Virus record (IMG/VR): IMGVR_UViG_3300025162_000136
Location: 1 to 30,711 of that record
Origin: a virus
Strand: one strand, 5' to 3'
Length of the DNA stretch: 30,711 nucleotides
Positions 22,272-28,443 of the stretch are shown one piece after another; the first letter of the stretch is position 1, and each line of letters begins with the position of its first letter. Both the position numbers and the translations under genes were made by a program. The notes under the pieces were generated by a model. The model saw only the letters and a list, made by a program, of their open reading frames with translations, ran no database searches and was not told the DNA's origin.

Positions 22272-23048
22272 ATGACGACTACAACTGAGAATATTTCCCC
22301 TGCGGATGCACGCCTTTATCTCGAAAACAATGAAGGGAATCGGTCTATTAACGATGCGCGCGTTGACAGTTATGCCCAAATGATGACGGCCGGTCTGTGG
22401 CTATTAAATGGCGAGAGCATAAAGTTCTGCAACGGCAAGTTGGTTGACGGCCAACACCGCCTGTTGGCAATCATAAAAAGCGGCGTAACGATCCAAACGC
22501 AGGTTGTGCGCGGGCTGCCAGAAAATGCGCTGATCACTATTGACAGCGGTCAGCCACGGGATGTCGGGGACGTATTCCACTTTTTAAAGATAGACCATGC
22601 CGACACGATGGCAAAGGCCATCAGGCTGATATTTAAAATCGAATCTGGTTTTTCTGGCAGCTCAAAATCGTCTGCCCCATCTGTATGCCTGGAGTTTTTC
22701 AAATCCAATGAACGGCGGTTGCTCCGTTCTTACGAACATGTTGGAATTGTAAAACGCGGGATTTTGGGTCGTGAAAGTCTTATCGCATGGCACTTCACGT
22801 TTTCGAAAAGTTCAGACACTGCTGATGAGTTTATTACGGCCTTGATCACCGGCGAGAACTTATCAAGAGAGAATCCAATATTTCTGATGCGGAAAATCCT
22901 TTTAGAGGACGTCCGGTCACTGCGCCGCATGAAATTAGTGGTTCGCTGGGCATTGCTGGTGAAATGTTGGAATGCCTGGCTTAAAAAGGAACAGGTGCCA
23001 TTTCTCAGGTGGTCGCCTCGCGTAGAGAAATTTCCGGAGGTGCTATGA
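22272..23048 (+). CDS. ParB/DGQHR-like phage protein
   Basis: 258 residues starting MTTTTENISPADARLYLENN. AAGGAA lies upstream. The core is a ParB-like N-terminal fold: 'RVDSYAQMMTAGLWLLNGESI' then KLVDGQHRLLAIIKSG, where DGQHRL is the signature, and ITIDSGQPRDVGDV. The C-terminal half is helical. Such single-domain proteins are common in phages; some relatives are NTPases or nucleases, but no activity can be assigned here. Base composition is clearly more AT-rich than its neighbours, and codons differ, suggesting recent acquisition into the early operon. Confidence 0.75.
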   Translation: MTTTTENISPADARLYLENNEGNRSINDARVDSYAQMMTAGLWLLNGESIKFCNGKLVDGQHRLLAIIKSGVTIQTQVVRGLPENALITIDSGQPRDVGDVFHFLKIDHADTMAKAIRLIFKIESGFSGSSKSSAPSVCLEFFKSNERRLLRSYEHVGIVKRGILGRESLIAWHFTFSKSSDTADEFITALITGENLSRENPIFLMRKILLEDVRSLRRMKLVVRWALLVKCWNAWLKKEQVPFLRWSPRVEKFPEVL

Positions 23049-23464
23049 AAAACATCTACGAAATCCCCTACGGCTACCGGGTGATCATCAACCGGACGGA
23101 GGTCCGCTTCCAGGCGTTCTTCCAGTTTGGGGACGACAAGGCGGCGGCGCTGCAACGCGCCATTGCCGAGCGGGACAACTTCTTTGCCGTCCACGGTTCC
23201 GGCGGCATCAGCGGCCAGCGCCCGCGCAGCAACACGGGCATCAGTGGCCTGAGCGAGGTCACGAAGTGGTTTCATAACCAGCCCTACAACTGTTTTCAGG
23301 TGACCGTGGGCAAGAGCAACACGAACCCGCCGGTGCGGTTTCATTATCGCGGCACCAGCGGCCGGTTGGTGGCGTTCCACAAGGCGCTGGCGTATCGCGT
23401 CAAGCAAACCGGCGAGGACAAGACGGCGCTGATCGCCCAAGCCCGGGAGGCGCTCTGTGTCTAA
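23045..23464 (+). CDS. AP2-like DNA-binding domain protein (tentative)
   Basis: 139 residues from the ATG at 23045, which overlaps the preceding stop (ATGA) and has CGGAGGT upstream. The opening 'YGYRVIINRTEVRFQAFFQF', then 'DDKAAALQRAIAERDNFFA' resembles AP2-type domains of phage proteins (three strands followed by a helix with A..A...RD). The second half, including VTKWFHNQPYNCFQVTVGK, could be a second copy of the same layout (strand-rich, then AFHKALAYR). A DNA-binding role is likely but unproven. Confidence 0.55.
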   Translation: MKNIYEIPYGYRVIINRTEVRFQAFFQFGDDKAAALQRAIAERDNFFAVHGSGGISGQRPRSNTGISGLSEVTKWFHNQPYNCFQVTVGKSNTNPPVRFHYRGTSGRLVAFHKALAYRVKQTGEDKTALIAQAREALCV

Positions 23465-23669
23465 TCCCCCCTACAAACTGATGCAGATTGCAGACGTCTT
23501 TACACCCGAGCGGCTGGTGACGTTCGAACGGCCCAACGCCGACCACGACACTGTAATCATCCGGATCGAAGGGGCGGAAGATTTCCACCTGAAAGCCCAC
23601 ACGCTGCGTGAAGTGGCGCTGATCATGAACTTCACGCCCCAATCGGCAATCGTAAATCGTAAATCGTAA
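23457..23669 (+). CDS. Small hypothetical early protein ending in a tandem repeat
   Basis: 70 residues from a GTG at 23457 that overlaps the preceding gene; an ATG at 23481 would give MQIADVFTPERLV. It is mixed alpha/beta with IIRIEGAEDF in the middle. Its final residues (SAIVNRKS) are encoded by the ATCGTAA heptamer array, so its C-terminus was probably redefined by the repeat. The function is unknown. Confidence 0.5.
   Translation: MSNPPYKLMQIADVFTPERLVTFERPNADHDTVIIRIEGAEDFHLKAHTLREVALIMNFTPQSAIVNRKS
23649..23669 (+). repeat. Heptamer ATCGTAA x3 before the GemA-like gene
   Basis: Three exact tandem copies of ATCGTAA are followed by AT and the ATG at 23672. They encode the stop of the upstream gene and form the whole leader of the next one, with no Shine-Dalgarno sequence. 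Confidence 0.9.
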
Positions 23670-23671
23670 AT

Positions 23672-24151
23672 ATGTCCGCCCCCCTCTCCAACCTGCAAAA
23701 GCGCGATCTGTCCAAACTGGCCAGCCGTGCGTTCGCCCGTGAATGTGCCATAGCCCGAGGCCGTGGTGAGACGCCGGACAGCACCACGAAGGCGACCGAT
23801 GCGTTTCGTCATGGTCAGGTGGCACTGGCCACGGGCAAGAATGGGCTGCGCTGCTGTTCGCAGGATGATTACAAGATCGTGGAGGCGCATTTCCTGAATC
23901 TGCTCGGCGAGACGGGCCGGGCGATGAACGCCCTGGTGCAGCACCAGAGCAATCCGCGCCGGGTGGCGGAATACAAACTCACCCAGGCGTGCCGCGAGGC
24001 CGGTGTGAATATCGGCTACGCCGCGGCCATCTGCCAGCGCGTGTTCAAATGCTGCCTCGACGACGCCAGCGCCGAGGTGATCTGGAAGGTGATGTTCACG
24101 GTGAAGAATCGTGGTCGCAAGGTGACGTATGCCGAAAAGGAGGCTGCATGA
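23672..24151 (+). CDS. gemA: GemA/gp16-like regulatory protein (DUF1018)
   Basis: 159 residues starting MSAPLSNLQKRDLSKLASRA. It matches the gp16/GemA (DUF1018) family of Mu-like phages. The N-terminal 'R....l..ihia...l' helix is represented by KRDLSKLASRAF. A central HQ/QDDYKIVEAHFLNLLGE block follows, then a C-terminal HTH-like 'CREAGVNIGYAAAICQRVF'. In Mu, GemA modulates host gene expression and DNA topology during early infection. The usual length is 140-190 residues. It is preceded by three ATCGTAA heptamers. Confidence 0.75.
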   Translation: MSAPLSNLQKRDLSKLASRAFARECAIARGRGETPDSTTKATDAFRHGQVALATGKNGLRCCSQDDYKIVEAHFLNLLGETGRAMNALVQHQSNPRRVAEYKLTQACREAGVNIGYAAAICQRVFKCCLDDASAEVIWKVMFTVKNRGRKVTYAEKEAA

Positions 24152-24573
24152 GCGCGGATAAACGGGCCTTCATCGCCGCACTGCACCGGCTGTATTGCCA
24201 GCTCACGGGCTTGGTGATCCCGCTGGATATGCAGCGCGAGACGATCTGGTTTGAGTGGCAGCGGCGCGGCCATGGCGAGCAGGAACTGCGCGACGTGATC
24301 GCCCATCTCCAGCGCGGGATCCGCGAACAGCGCCGGAATCCGGGCGCGTTGAAGTTCCGCAACCTGATCGGGATGCCGGACTATTTCGAGGAAGACCTGG
24401 CCGAAGCGCGGGCGGCCCGGCGCGCGTATCAGAGCCGCCCCCAGGGCGACAAGCAATCCGTGCTCAAGGCCACCCACCGCGACACCACGCCGGCCAACCG
24501 CGAACGGAAGCTGGACGAAATTCTCAGCAGCGACGCCTTTAAGGCATTCATCGACCTCAAGAAATCACTATGA
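24148..24573 (+). CDS. Conserved-type early phage protein, helical
   Basis: 141 residues from the ATG at 24148, overlapping the GemA stop, with AAGGAGG 6 bases upstream. An N-terminal 'FIAALHRLYCQLTGLVIPLDMQR' is followed by 'LRDVIAHLQRGIREQRRNPGALKFRNLIGMPDYFEEDLAEARA'. The 'lkf.nLi.d...Fe.dl..ara..r' stretch is typical of replication-associated or DnaT-like phage proteins next to GemA. The C-terminus is basic. The function is not established. Confidence 0.6.
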   Translation: MSADKRAFIAALHRLYCQLTGLVIPLDMQRETIWFEWQRRGHGEQELRDVIAHLQRGIREQRRNPGALKFRNLIGMPDYFEEDLAEARAARRAYQSRPQGDKQSVLKATHRDTTPANRERKLDEILSSDAFKAFIDLKKSL

Positions 24574-24881
24574 AACCGATTGATCTGCGCAATGAGACCT
24601 TTGACAGCCTGAAGAACCGGCTGGAAGCGGACCGGCTGGCGGCGCATCGCGCCTGGCTCGCGCACGGTCCGGGCACCACCCGCGAGATCTCCGCGAAGGC
24701 GGGGCTGGAACTGCTGTCCTTCCGCCCGCGCAGCACCGAGCTCTACCAGATCGGCGTGCTGGAACTGCTGGAACGGCAGGGGCACGAGGGCGTTTATCGC
24801 GCCCGCACCATCGAATCGTGGGAAGCCTGGTTCGCCCAAACCCGCAACGCCCTCATCACCGGCCAACAACAGTTACTCTGA
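24570..24881 (+). CDS. Winged-helix regulator-like small protein
   Basis: 103 residues from the ATG at 24570 (ATGA overlap). 'GPGTTREISAKAGLELLSFRPRSTELYQIGVLELLERQGHEGVYRA' has the plan of a winged helix: a helix, ISAKAGLELLSFRPR as the recognition unit, LYQIGVLELL, and a beta wing. Similar small wHTH proteins are common in Mu-like phage early operons; the middle operon regulator Mor/C class is a candidate role. This copy lacks the usual Mor C-terminal layout, so only DNA binding is claimed. Confidence 0.55.
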   Translation: MKPIDLRNETFDSLKNRLEADRLAAHRAWLAHGPGTTREISAKAGLELLSFRPRSTELYQIGVLELLERQGHEGVYRARTIESWEAWFAQTRNALITGQQQLL

Positions 24882-24883
24882 TT

Positions 24884-25036
24884 ATGACAAAATTGAACCG
24901 CGCCAAAGCTGTGCAAGTCGTGTTCGACTTCGTGAAGGATGCCCACCCATTCCCCGACCGCTACAAAAGCTGGCTGGAAGGGCTCGCCGATGAACGCCTG
25001 CAATATTTCTACGGCCTCGTGCTGGGGGTCCTATGA
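24884..25036 (+). CDS. 50-residue hypothetical protein
   Basis: ATG at 24884 (MTKLNRAKAVQVVFDFVKDA) to TAG/TGA-coupled stop at 25036. The longer frame to the left overlaps the previous gene. Compact and probably helical with aromatic residues (FPDRYKSWLEGL, then YFYGLVLG). Its stop overlaps the start of the transglycosylase-like gene, so co-translation is likely. The function is unknown. Confidence 0.5.
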   Translation: MTKLNRAKAVQVVFDFVKDAHPFPDRYKSWLEGLADERLQYFYGLVLGVL

Positions 25037-25503
25037 AAACAATTTTCCTCTGCTTTATGACGCAACTGGTGCTCCTCCCGGTGGTGGCCGCGGACGCCGG
25101 TTCAACACACAACCAGAAACCGACCCCGGTCTTGGCCGCTACTGCCATGGATCGGGACGCTTTACGGATGACGGCTTTGGCCGCCATCGAATCCGGCGGG
25201 AACGATCACGCTGTGGGCCGGGCCGGCGAGGTGAGCCGCTACCAGATCAAGCCCCTCGAATGGTGGCGCGTATCCACCACGCCGTTGAGCCAGGCCACCG
25301 AACCCGCCGCGGCCCTCACCGTCACGCGCCGGATCCTGGACAACCGCTGCGCGGCGTTCGCGGCGCGGTTCCACCGGGCCCCGACGGACTTCGAGTTTTA
25401 CGTCCTCTGGAACGCGCCGAATCAACTGCTGCTGGGCAACGGCCCCACGGCGGTGGTGCGCGAACGCGCCGAAAGGTTCGCCAATTTAGTCAACGCAGCG
25501 TGA
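25033..25503 (+). CDS. Exported lytic transglycosylase-like protein
   Basis: 156 residues starting MKTIFLCFMTQLVLLPVVAA, a Sec signal peptide (cleavage near 20-21). The mature part has an SLT/lysozyme-like core: ALAAIESGGNDHAVGRAGEVSRYQIKP, where Glu53 is the likely catalytic acid, followed by W-x2-V and repeated Ala helices with FEFYVLWNAPNQLL. It would cut peptidoglycan in the periplasm. It lies in the early operon, away from the late lysis genes, so it may help lysis on a delay, or entry or secretion functions. Its end is a palindrome centred on the stop codon. Confidence 0.72.
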   Translation: MKTIFLCFMTQLVLLPVVAADAGSTHNQKPTPVLAATAMDRDALRMTALAAIESGGNDHAVGRAGEVSRYQIKPLEWWRVSTTPLSQATEPAAALTVTRRILDNRCAAFAARFHRAPTDFEFYVLWNAPNQLLLGNGPTAVVRERAERFANLVNAA

Positions 25504-25509
25504 CGCTGC
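25495..25509 (+). promoter_or_regulatory. 15-bp palindrome centred on the transglycosylase stop codon
   Basis: GCAGCG, TGA, CGCTGC, then ACCC: identical over 19 bases to 22236-22254. It lies at the end of an unrelated gene, so the identity is not due to protein homology. Confidence 0.7.
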
Positions 25510-25540
25510 ACCCATCAACAACAAAACACCGCATATATAT

Positions 25541-26086
25541 ATGAGTAAAGCCCGAATCAACATCAAGCTGTCCACCGAAGTCCTGATCACCCGCGCCGAT
25601 GCGGAGATGGCCATGAACGAGCTGGCCCTGGCCGAGAACAACAAGCGCAAATCCGTGGCCGAGCGCGATGCCCTGGTGCTGAAGGTGCAGGAGAACTTCG
25701 CCCCGCTCATCAGCGAGTGCGAGACGTTCATTGGCCGCAAGTCCGCCGAATTGCAGGCGTGGGCGGAGACCCATCCCGACGCCTTCGCCAAGGGCCGGAA
25801 GAGTCTGGAACTGGCCGCCGGCACGCTCGGCTTCCGCACCGGCACGCCCAAGCTCTGCCTGCTCTCGCGCGCCTGGAACTGGAAAAAGGTGACCGACGCC
25901 CTCATGGTGCATCTGCCCAACTTCATCCGCTCGGTGCCGGAACCGGACAAGGAATCCTTGCTCGCGCAGCGCGAGGAACTGGCGCCCATGTTTCCCCTGA
26001 TCGGCATCAAGGTGGAGCAGGGCGAATCGTTCTTCATCGAACCGAATCTCACGGATACCGATGCCCGCCAGTCTGTGGCCAATTAA
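25541..26086 (+). CDS. gam: Mu Gam-like host-nuclease inhibitor
   Basis: 181 residues starting MSKARINIKLSTEVLITRAD. The family pattern of Mu Gam is visible: an N-terminal long helix with 'AEMAMNELALAENNKRKSVAERDALVLKV', 'CETFIGRKSAELQAWAETHPDAFA', then GTLGFRTGTPKLCL, the conserved 'G.igwR...P.v'. Gam dimers coat DNA ends and block RecBCD-type exonucleases; they are related to Ku. The length of 170-190 residues is normal. It starts after an A-rich leader (ACCGCATATATAT) lacking a Shine-Dalgarno sequence. Confidence 0.88.
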   Translation: MSKARINIKLSTEVLITRADAEMAMNELALAENNKRKSVAERDALVLKVQENFAPLISECETFIGRKSAELQAWAETHPDAFAKGRKSLELAAGTLGFRTGTPKLCLLSRAWNWKKVTDALMVHLPNFIRSVPEPDKESLLAQREELAPMFPLIGIKVEQGESFFIEPNLTDTDARQSVAN

Positions 26087-26100
26087 CCCCGAGGACCCAA

Positions 26101-26379
26101 ATGCACAACGCCGAAAGTCTAATCAACATCCTGACCGCCCGAATGGTGACGGTGGAAAAGGGCTATCTCAAATTTGAGGACGGGCATGAGATGACGGATG
26201 CCCAGCTCGCCACGATGAATGAGGCGCTGGGTCTGGAGAAAACGAAAGCCTACCGGCCGTATTGCCTGAACTGCACTTTGCTGCCGCGCGTGGTCCTCAA
26301 GCCGGATGGCTTCGAATGCTGGCACTGCGGCAACCGGTTCGGCTTCGACCTGGTCCGCCAACCGAAGGAGGCCAAATGA
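26101..26379 (+). CDS. Small zinc-ribbon protein
   Basis: 92 residues from the ATG at 26101. Residues about 1-50 are helical. The C-terminal part carries CLNC and CWHC (YCLNCTLLP then FECWHCGNRFGF), a classic zinc ribbon. Such modules bind nucleic acid or polymerase. A longer frame extends upstream but overlaps Gam and lacks family features. Its stop overlaps the next ATG, with AAGGAGG before it. The role is unknown. Confidence 0.65.
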   Translation: MHNAESLINILTARMVTVEKGYLKFEDGHEMTDAQLATMNEALGLEKTKAYRPYCLNCTLLPRVVLKPDGFECWHCGNRFGFDLVRQPKEAK

Positions 26380-26690
26380 CCAGCATCCGCGAACAGATCG
26401 AAGCCGACTGTAACGACGTGGCCGAGTCGGTTAAGGCCTTCAAGCAAGCCATTCATGAGGTGACGGAACTGCACAGCCAGTTGTTCGTTCCCTTGGGTGC
26501 TGCAAACTTGGCTCTGCGGGTCATCCAGTCGAAATCCTTCATCGGGAGAAATGATCCGCTGATGAAGGAAATCCAACGACTCAATGAGCTGGTAGAGAAA
26601 GTCCAACAACTAAGAAACCAGATGGATCTGGGCACGCTGGTGGTGAAAACCGACCGCGTGATGGATGCGGTCTGGAAATCACTGCCATGA
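26376..26690 (+). CDS. Helical hypothetical early protein
   Basis: 104 residues from the ATG at 26376 (MTSIREQIEADCNDVAESVK), with AAGGAGG 5 bases upstream. It is almost entirely helical, with two amphipathic helices (KEIQRLNELVEKVQQLRNQM among them). No motif was recognised. Its stop overlaps the start of the ASCH gene. It is the last gene before the integron-linked region. Confidence 0.6.
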   Translation: MTSIREQIEADCNDVAESVKAFKQAIHEVTELHSQLFVPLGAANLALRVIQSKSFIGRNDPLMKEIQRLNELVEKVQQLRNQMDLGTLVVKTDRVMDAVWKSLP

Positions 26691-27127
26691 AAGCGCTCTC
26701 CATCCGCCAACCGTGGGCATGGCTAATAATCCGCCCGGACATCATCGGCGACGAGGCCCGCGCCCAGGCCGCGCAGACCGGCCTGCTCAAAGGCATTGAA
26801 AACCGCGACTGGCGGACCTCTCTGCGCGAGCGGATTTACATCCACGCCAGCAAAGGCCTGACCCGCGCTGAATATGATCAGGCCGTTGAATATGTCCGCA
26901 CGGTGGTTCACGCCTCGATTGAAATTCCGCCGATGGCTGAGCTGGAGCGCGGCGGCATCATCGGCGAAGCGGATTTGACCGATTGCATCTGGGAATCCTG
27001 CTCGTGGTGGTTCAATGGCGAGTTCGGCTTCGTGCTGGAAAATGCCAAGCCGCTGCCGTTCCAACCGTGCCGGGGGATGCTGAAATTCTTCGAGGTATCC
27101 AACGCTGACTCCAGCCGCCGCGAATGA
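26687..27127 (+). CDS. ASCH-domain protein whose 3' end lies in attC1
   Basis: 146 residues starting MKALSIRQPWAWLIIRPDII. The ASCH signature is clear: 'kaLSIRQPWAwlI..G.K.iEnRdw.T..Rg.i.IHAs' is seen as KGIENRDWRTSLRERIYIHAS, and 'GGIIGEADLTDC' is the usual second strand. ASCH domains bind modified nucleotides or RNA and recur in phages and integron cassettes. Translation is coupled to the preceding phage gene (ATGA), yet its last 31 bases are the left half of an attC site. It is either a cassette captured at that point or a phage gene used as the insertion boundary. Confidence 0.85.
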   Translation: MKALSIRQPWAWLIIRPDIIGDEARAQAAQTGLLKGIENRDWRTSLRERIYIHASKGLTRAEYDQAVEYVRTVVHASIEIPPMAELERGGIIGEADLTDCIWESCSWWFNGEFGFVLENAKPLPFQPCRGMLKFFEVSNADSSRRE

Positions 27128-27203
27128 CTGACATGAGAACGCACCAGACGTTACCGATTAAGACGCAGCGCCGCTCGCGGTTGGCTGCGAGGACGGGTTG
27201 GAC
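27097..27203 (+). other. attC1 recombination site (107 bp)
   Basis: R'' ATCCAAC (27097-27103) fits RYYYAAC and R' GTTGGAC (27197-27203) fits GTTRRRY; the two are near-perfect complements. Next to each is a 5-base spacer (gctga, gacgg). L'' CTCCAGCCGCCGCGA then pairs with L' TCGCGGTTGGCTGCGAG, leaving two unpaired bases on one side. That is the extrahelical-base pattern IntI uses to choose the strand. The cleavage point would be G/TTGGAC. Confidence 0.85.
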
Positions 27204-27219
27204 AGCCCGATAAAAAACT

Positions 27220-27462
27220 ATGCAACTGAAAAATCGAAAATTCAAACGGTGGCAATTTGCAATGCAGCTTGCGAGCTGCGGCTACGGTCTAAAGCCGCCT
27301 GTCAACCGCCTTAACACTCGTCGCAACCGTGACCGGTTGTGCGCCAAATGGTGGAATCTGGCGAATGAAGATATGCGTCGCCACATGAAATCTCTGCTGG
27401 CAAAACGCGCCGCCGGGCTGTCCAACGACAAGCTGAGGCACGGCGGGGACAACGAGCAATGA
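27220..27462 (+). CDS. Cassette 1 gene, basic hypothetical protein
   Basis: 80 residues starting MQLKNRKFKRWQFAMQLASC. It is very basic, with many Arg and Lys, and probably helical; no motif was recognised. It starts 17 bases after attC1, and its last 43 bases overlap attC2, the compact layout of an integron cassette. The TGA stop overlaps an ATG (27459) in another frame. No promoter is visible, so expression would rely on the upstream early operon. Confidence 0.6.
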   Translation: MQLKNRKFKRWQFAMQLASCGYGLKPPVNRLNTRRNRDRLCAKWWNLANEDMRRHMKSLLAKRAAGLSNDKLRHGGDNEQ

Positions 27463-27542
27463 ACGTAGAAGCGACATCTGAATTGAAAGCGAGCGACGAG
27501 CGCACGGCGCACCCGCCGTTGTCCTCCAGCGTCTTGTTAGGT
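27420..27542 (+). other. attC2 recombination site (123 bp)
   Basis: R'' GTCCAAC (27420-27426), spacer gacaa, L'' GCTGAGGCACGGCGGG. On the other side are L' CCCGCCGTTGTCCTCCAGC, spacer gtctt and R' GTTAGGT (27536-27542). L'' and L' pair throughout except for extra bases on one strand, again the extrahelical pattern. Between them is the variable loop region. Confidence 0.82.
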
Positions 27543-27551
27543 GTCCCTTCC

Positions 27552-28061
27552 GTGACTCTCGCGCTTCCGGGTCTGGAATCCGAAAGCGTCCGACTCGACG
27601 ACATCATCCTCACGCCGCTGGACGTGGCGCGTGACGTGGTGAAACACTTCAAGCCGTCTGGACGCATCCTCGACCCGTGCCGTGGCAACGGCGCGTTCGC
27701 TGACCTGATGCCAGGATGCGACTGGTGCGAAATCCGCCAAGGCCGCGACTTCTACGCATGGCGCGAGCCGGTGGACTGGATAGTGAGCAACCCGCCCTAT
27801 TCGGTGTTCGCGGACTTCCTGCGGCACAGCCTGACCGTGGCGGAGAACATCGTCTATCTGATACCAGTGAACAAAATCTTCAACAGCGACCGAATGATGC
27901 GCGAAATCTGGACGTGGGGCGGCGTGCCGGAAATCTACACCGTGGCCGGTGGTGGCGCGCTCGGCTTCCCGATTGGCTTCGCTATCGGTGCTGTCCACTT
28001 CCGGCGGGCATACCGTGGCGAAACACGGGTGACGTTCAGGACACCTAACGAAAAAAGCTGA
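27552..28061 (+). CDS. Cassette 2 gene, orphan N6-adenine DNA methyltransferase
   Basis: 169 residues from the GTG at 27552, 9 bases after attC2; the frame is open back to ATG 27459, which would read through the attC. Motif I is ILDPCRGNGAF and motif IV is VSNPPYSVF (NPPY), the amino-methyltransferase pattern for N6-adenine. The C-terminus holds LIPVNKIFNSDRMMREIW and IGFAIGAVHFRR. The enzyme is short, with no clear target-recognition domain and no restriction partner. Likely role: protecting phage DNA from host restriction, or marking it. attC3 begins 18 bases before its stop. Confidence 0.82.
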   Translation: MTLALPGLESESVRLDDIILTPLDVARDVVKHFKPSGRILDPCRGNGAFADLMPGCDWCEIRQGRDFYAWREPVDWIVSNPPYSVFADFLRHSLTVAENIVYLIPVNKIFNSDRMMREIWTWGGVPEIYTVAGGGALGFPIGFAIGAVHFRRAYRGETRVTFRTPNEKS

Positions 28062-28141
28062 GCCACCGCTGACTCACGGCGTGAACCGCGACAGCGGAAC
28101 TGACAGCGCCAACGGCGGTTGGCTCCGGCGACTTGTTAGGC
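28043..28141 (+). other. attC3 recombination site (99 bp)
   Basis: R'' ACCTAAC (28043-28049), an A-rich spacer, L'' GCTGAGCCACCGC. On the right are L' GGCGGTTGGCTCCGGC, spacer gactt and R' GTTAGGC (28135-28141). The arms pair as GC-GAGCCA-CCGC with two unpaired bases in L'. An additional CCGC-GACA-GCGG hairpin lies in the variable terminal part. It shares GCGGTTGGCT with attC1. Confidence 0.87.
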
Positions 28142-28164
28142 ATCAGCGATAACGACATACAAAA

Positions 28165-28422
28165 ATGATAACTCAAACACCGATAGTAAATGCTGCGGCA
28201 TACGACATAACAGACAGCGGCGACATCCGGCGGAGAACCACTGGCGACCATGTGTGCGCCACCGATGCCCGCGAAATAGAACTCGCGCTAAACCAATGGC
28301 GCGACATCGCAAAACGTCTCGCTGAAAACGGCGGCGGACTCGGCAGATATGACGCCGGAAAGTATCTCGATGCGATTGATGAATATAAACGCATGGCCGC
28401 GATGCCTAACAGTAAAATATAG
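28165..28422 (+). CDS. Cassette 3 gene, hypothetical protein
   Basis: 85 residues starting MITQTPIVNAAAYDITDSGD. It is hydrophilic; the second half is helical with REIELALNQWRDIAKRLAEN and YDAGKYLDAIDEYKRMAA. No family was recognised. It starts 23 bases after attC3 and is less GC-rich than phage genes. GCCTAAC, a left attC core, lies at 28403-28409 inside its last codons, but no right half follows before intI. Confidence 0.6.
   Translation: MITQTPIVNAAAYDITDSGDIRRRTTGDHVCATDAREIELALNQWRDIAKRLAENGGGLGRYDAGKYLDAIDEYKRMAAMPNSKI
28403..28409 (+). other. Truncated attC (R'' core only)
   Basis: GCCTAAC fits RYYYAAC and sits at the end of the cassette 3 gene, where R'' is expected. No L'', L' or GTTRRRY is found before intI or in its first 100 bases. 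This suggests the array was cut here when it was joined to intI; a chance match cannot be excluded. Confidence 0.45.
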
Positions 28423-28443
28423 AACCCCACTTCGCATATCGCT

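Noticed and set aside
26884-26890. GTTGAAT as an attC core within the ASCH gene
   Set aside because: No complementary RYYYAAC or arms lie around it; it is a chance match inside coding sequence.
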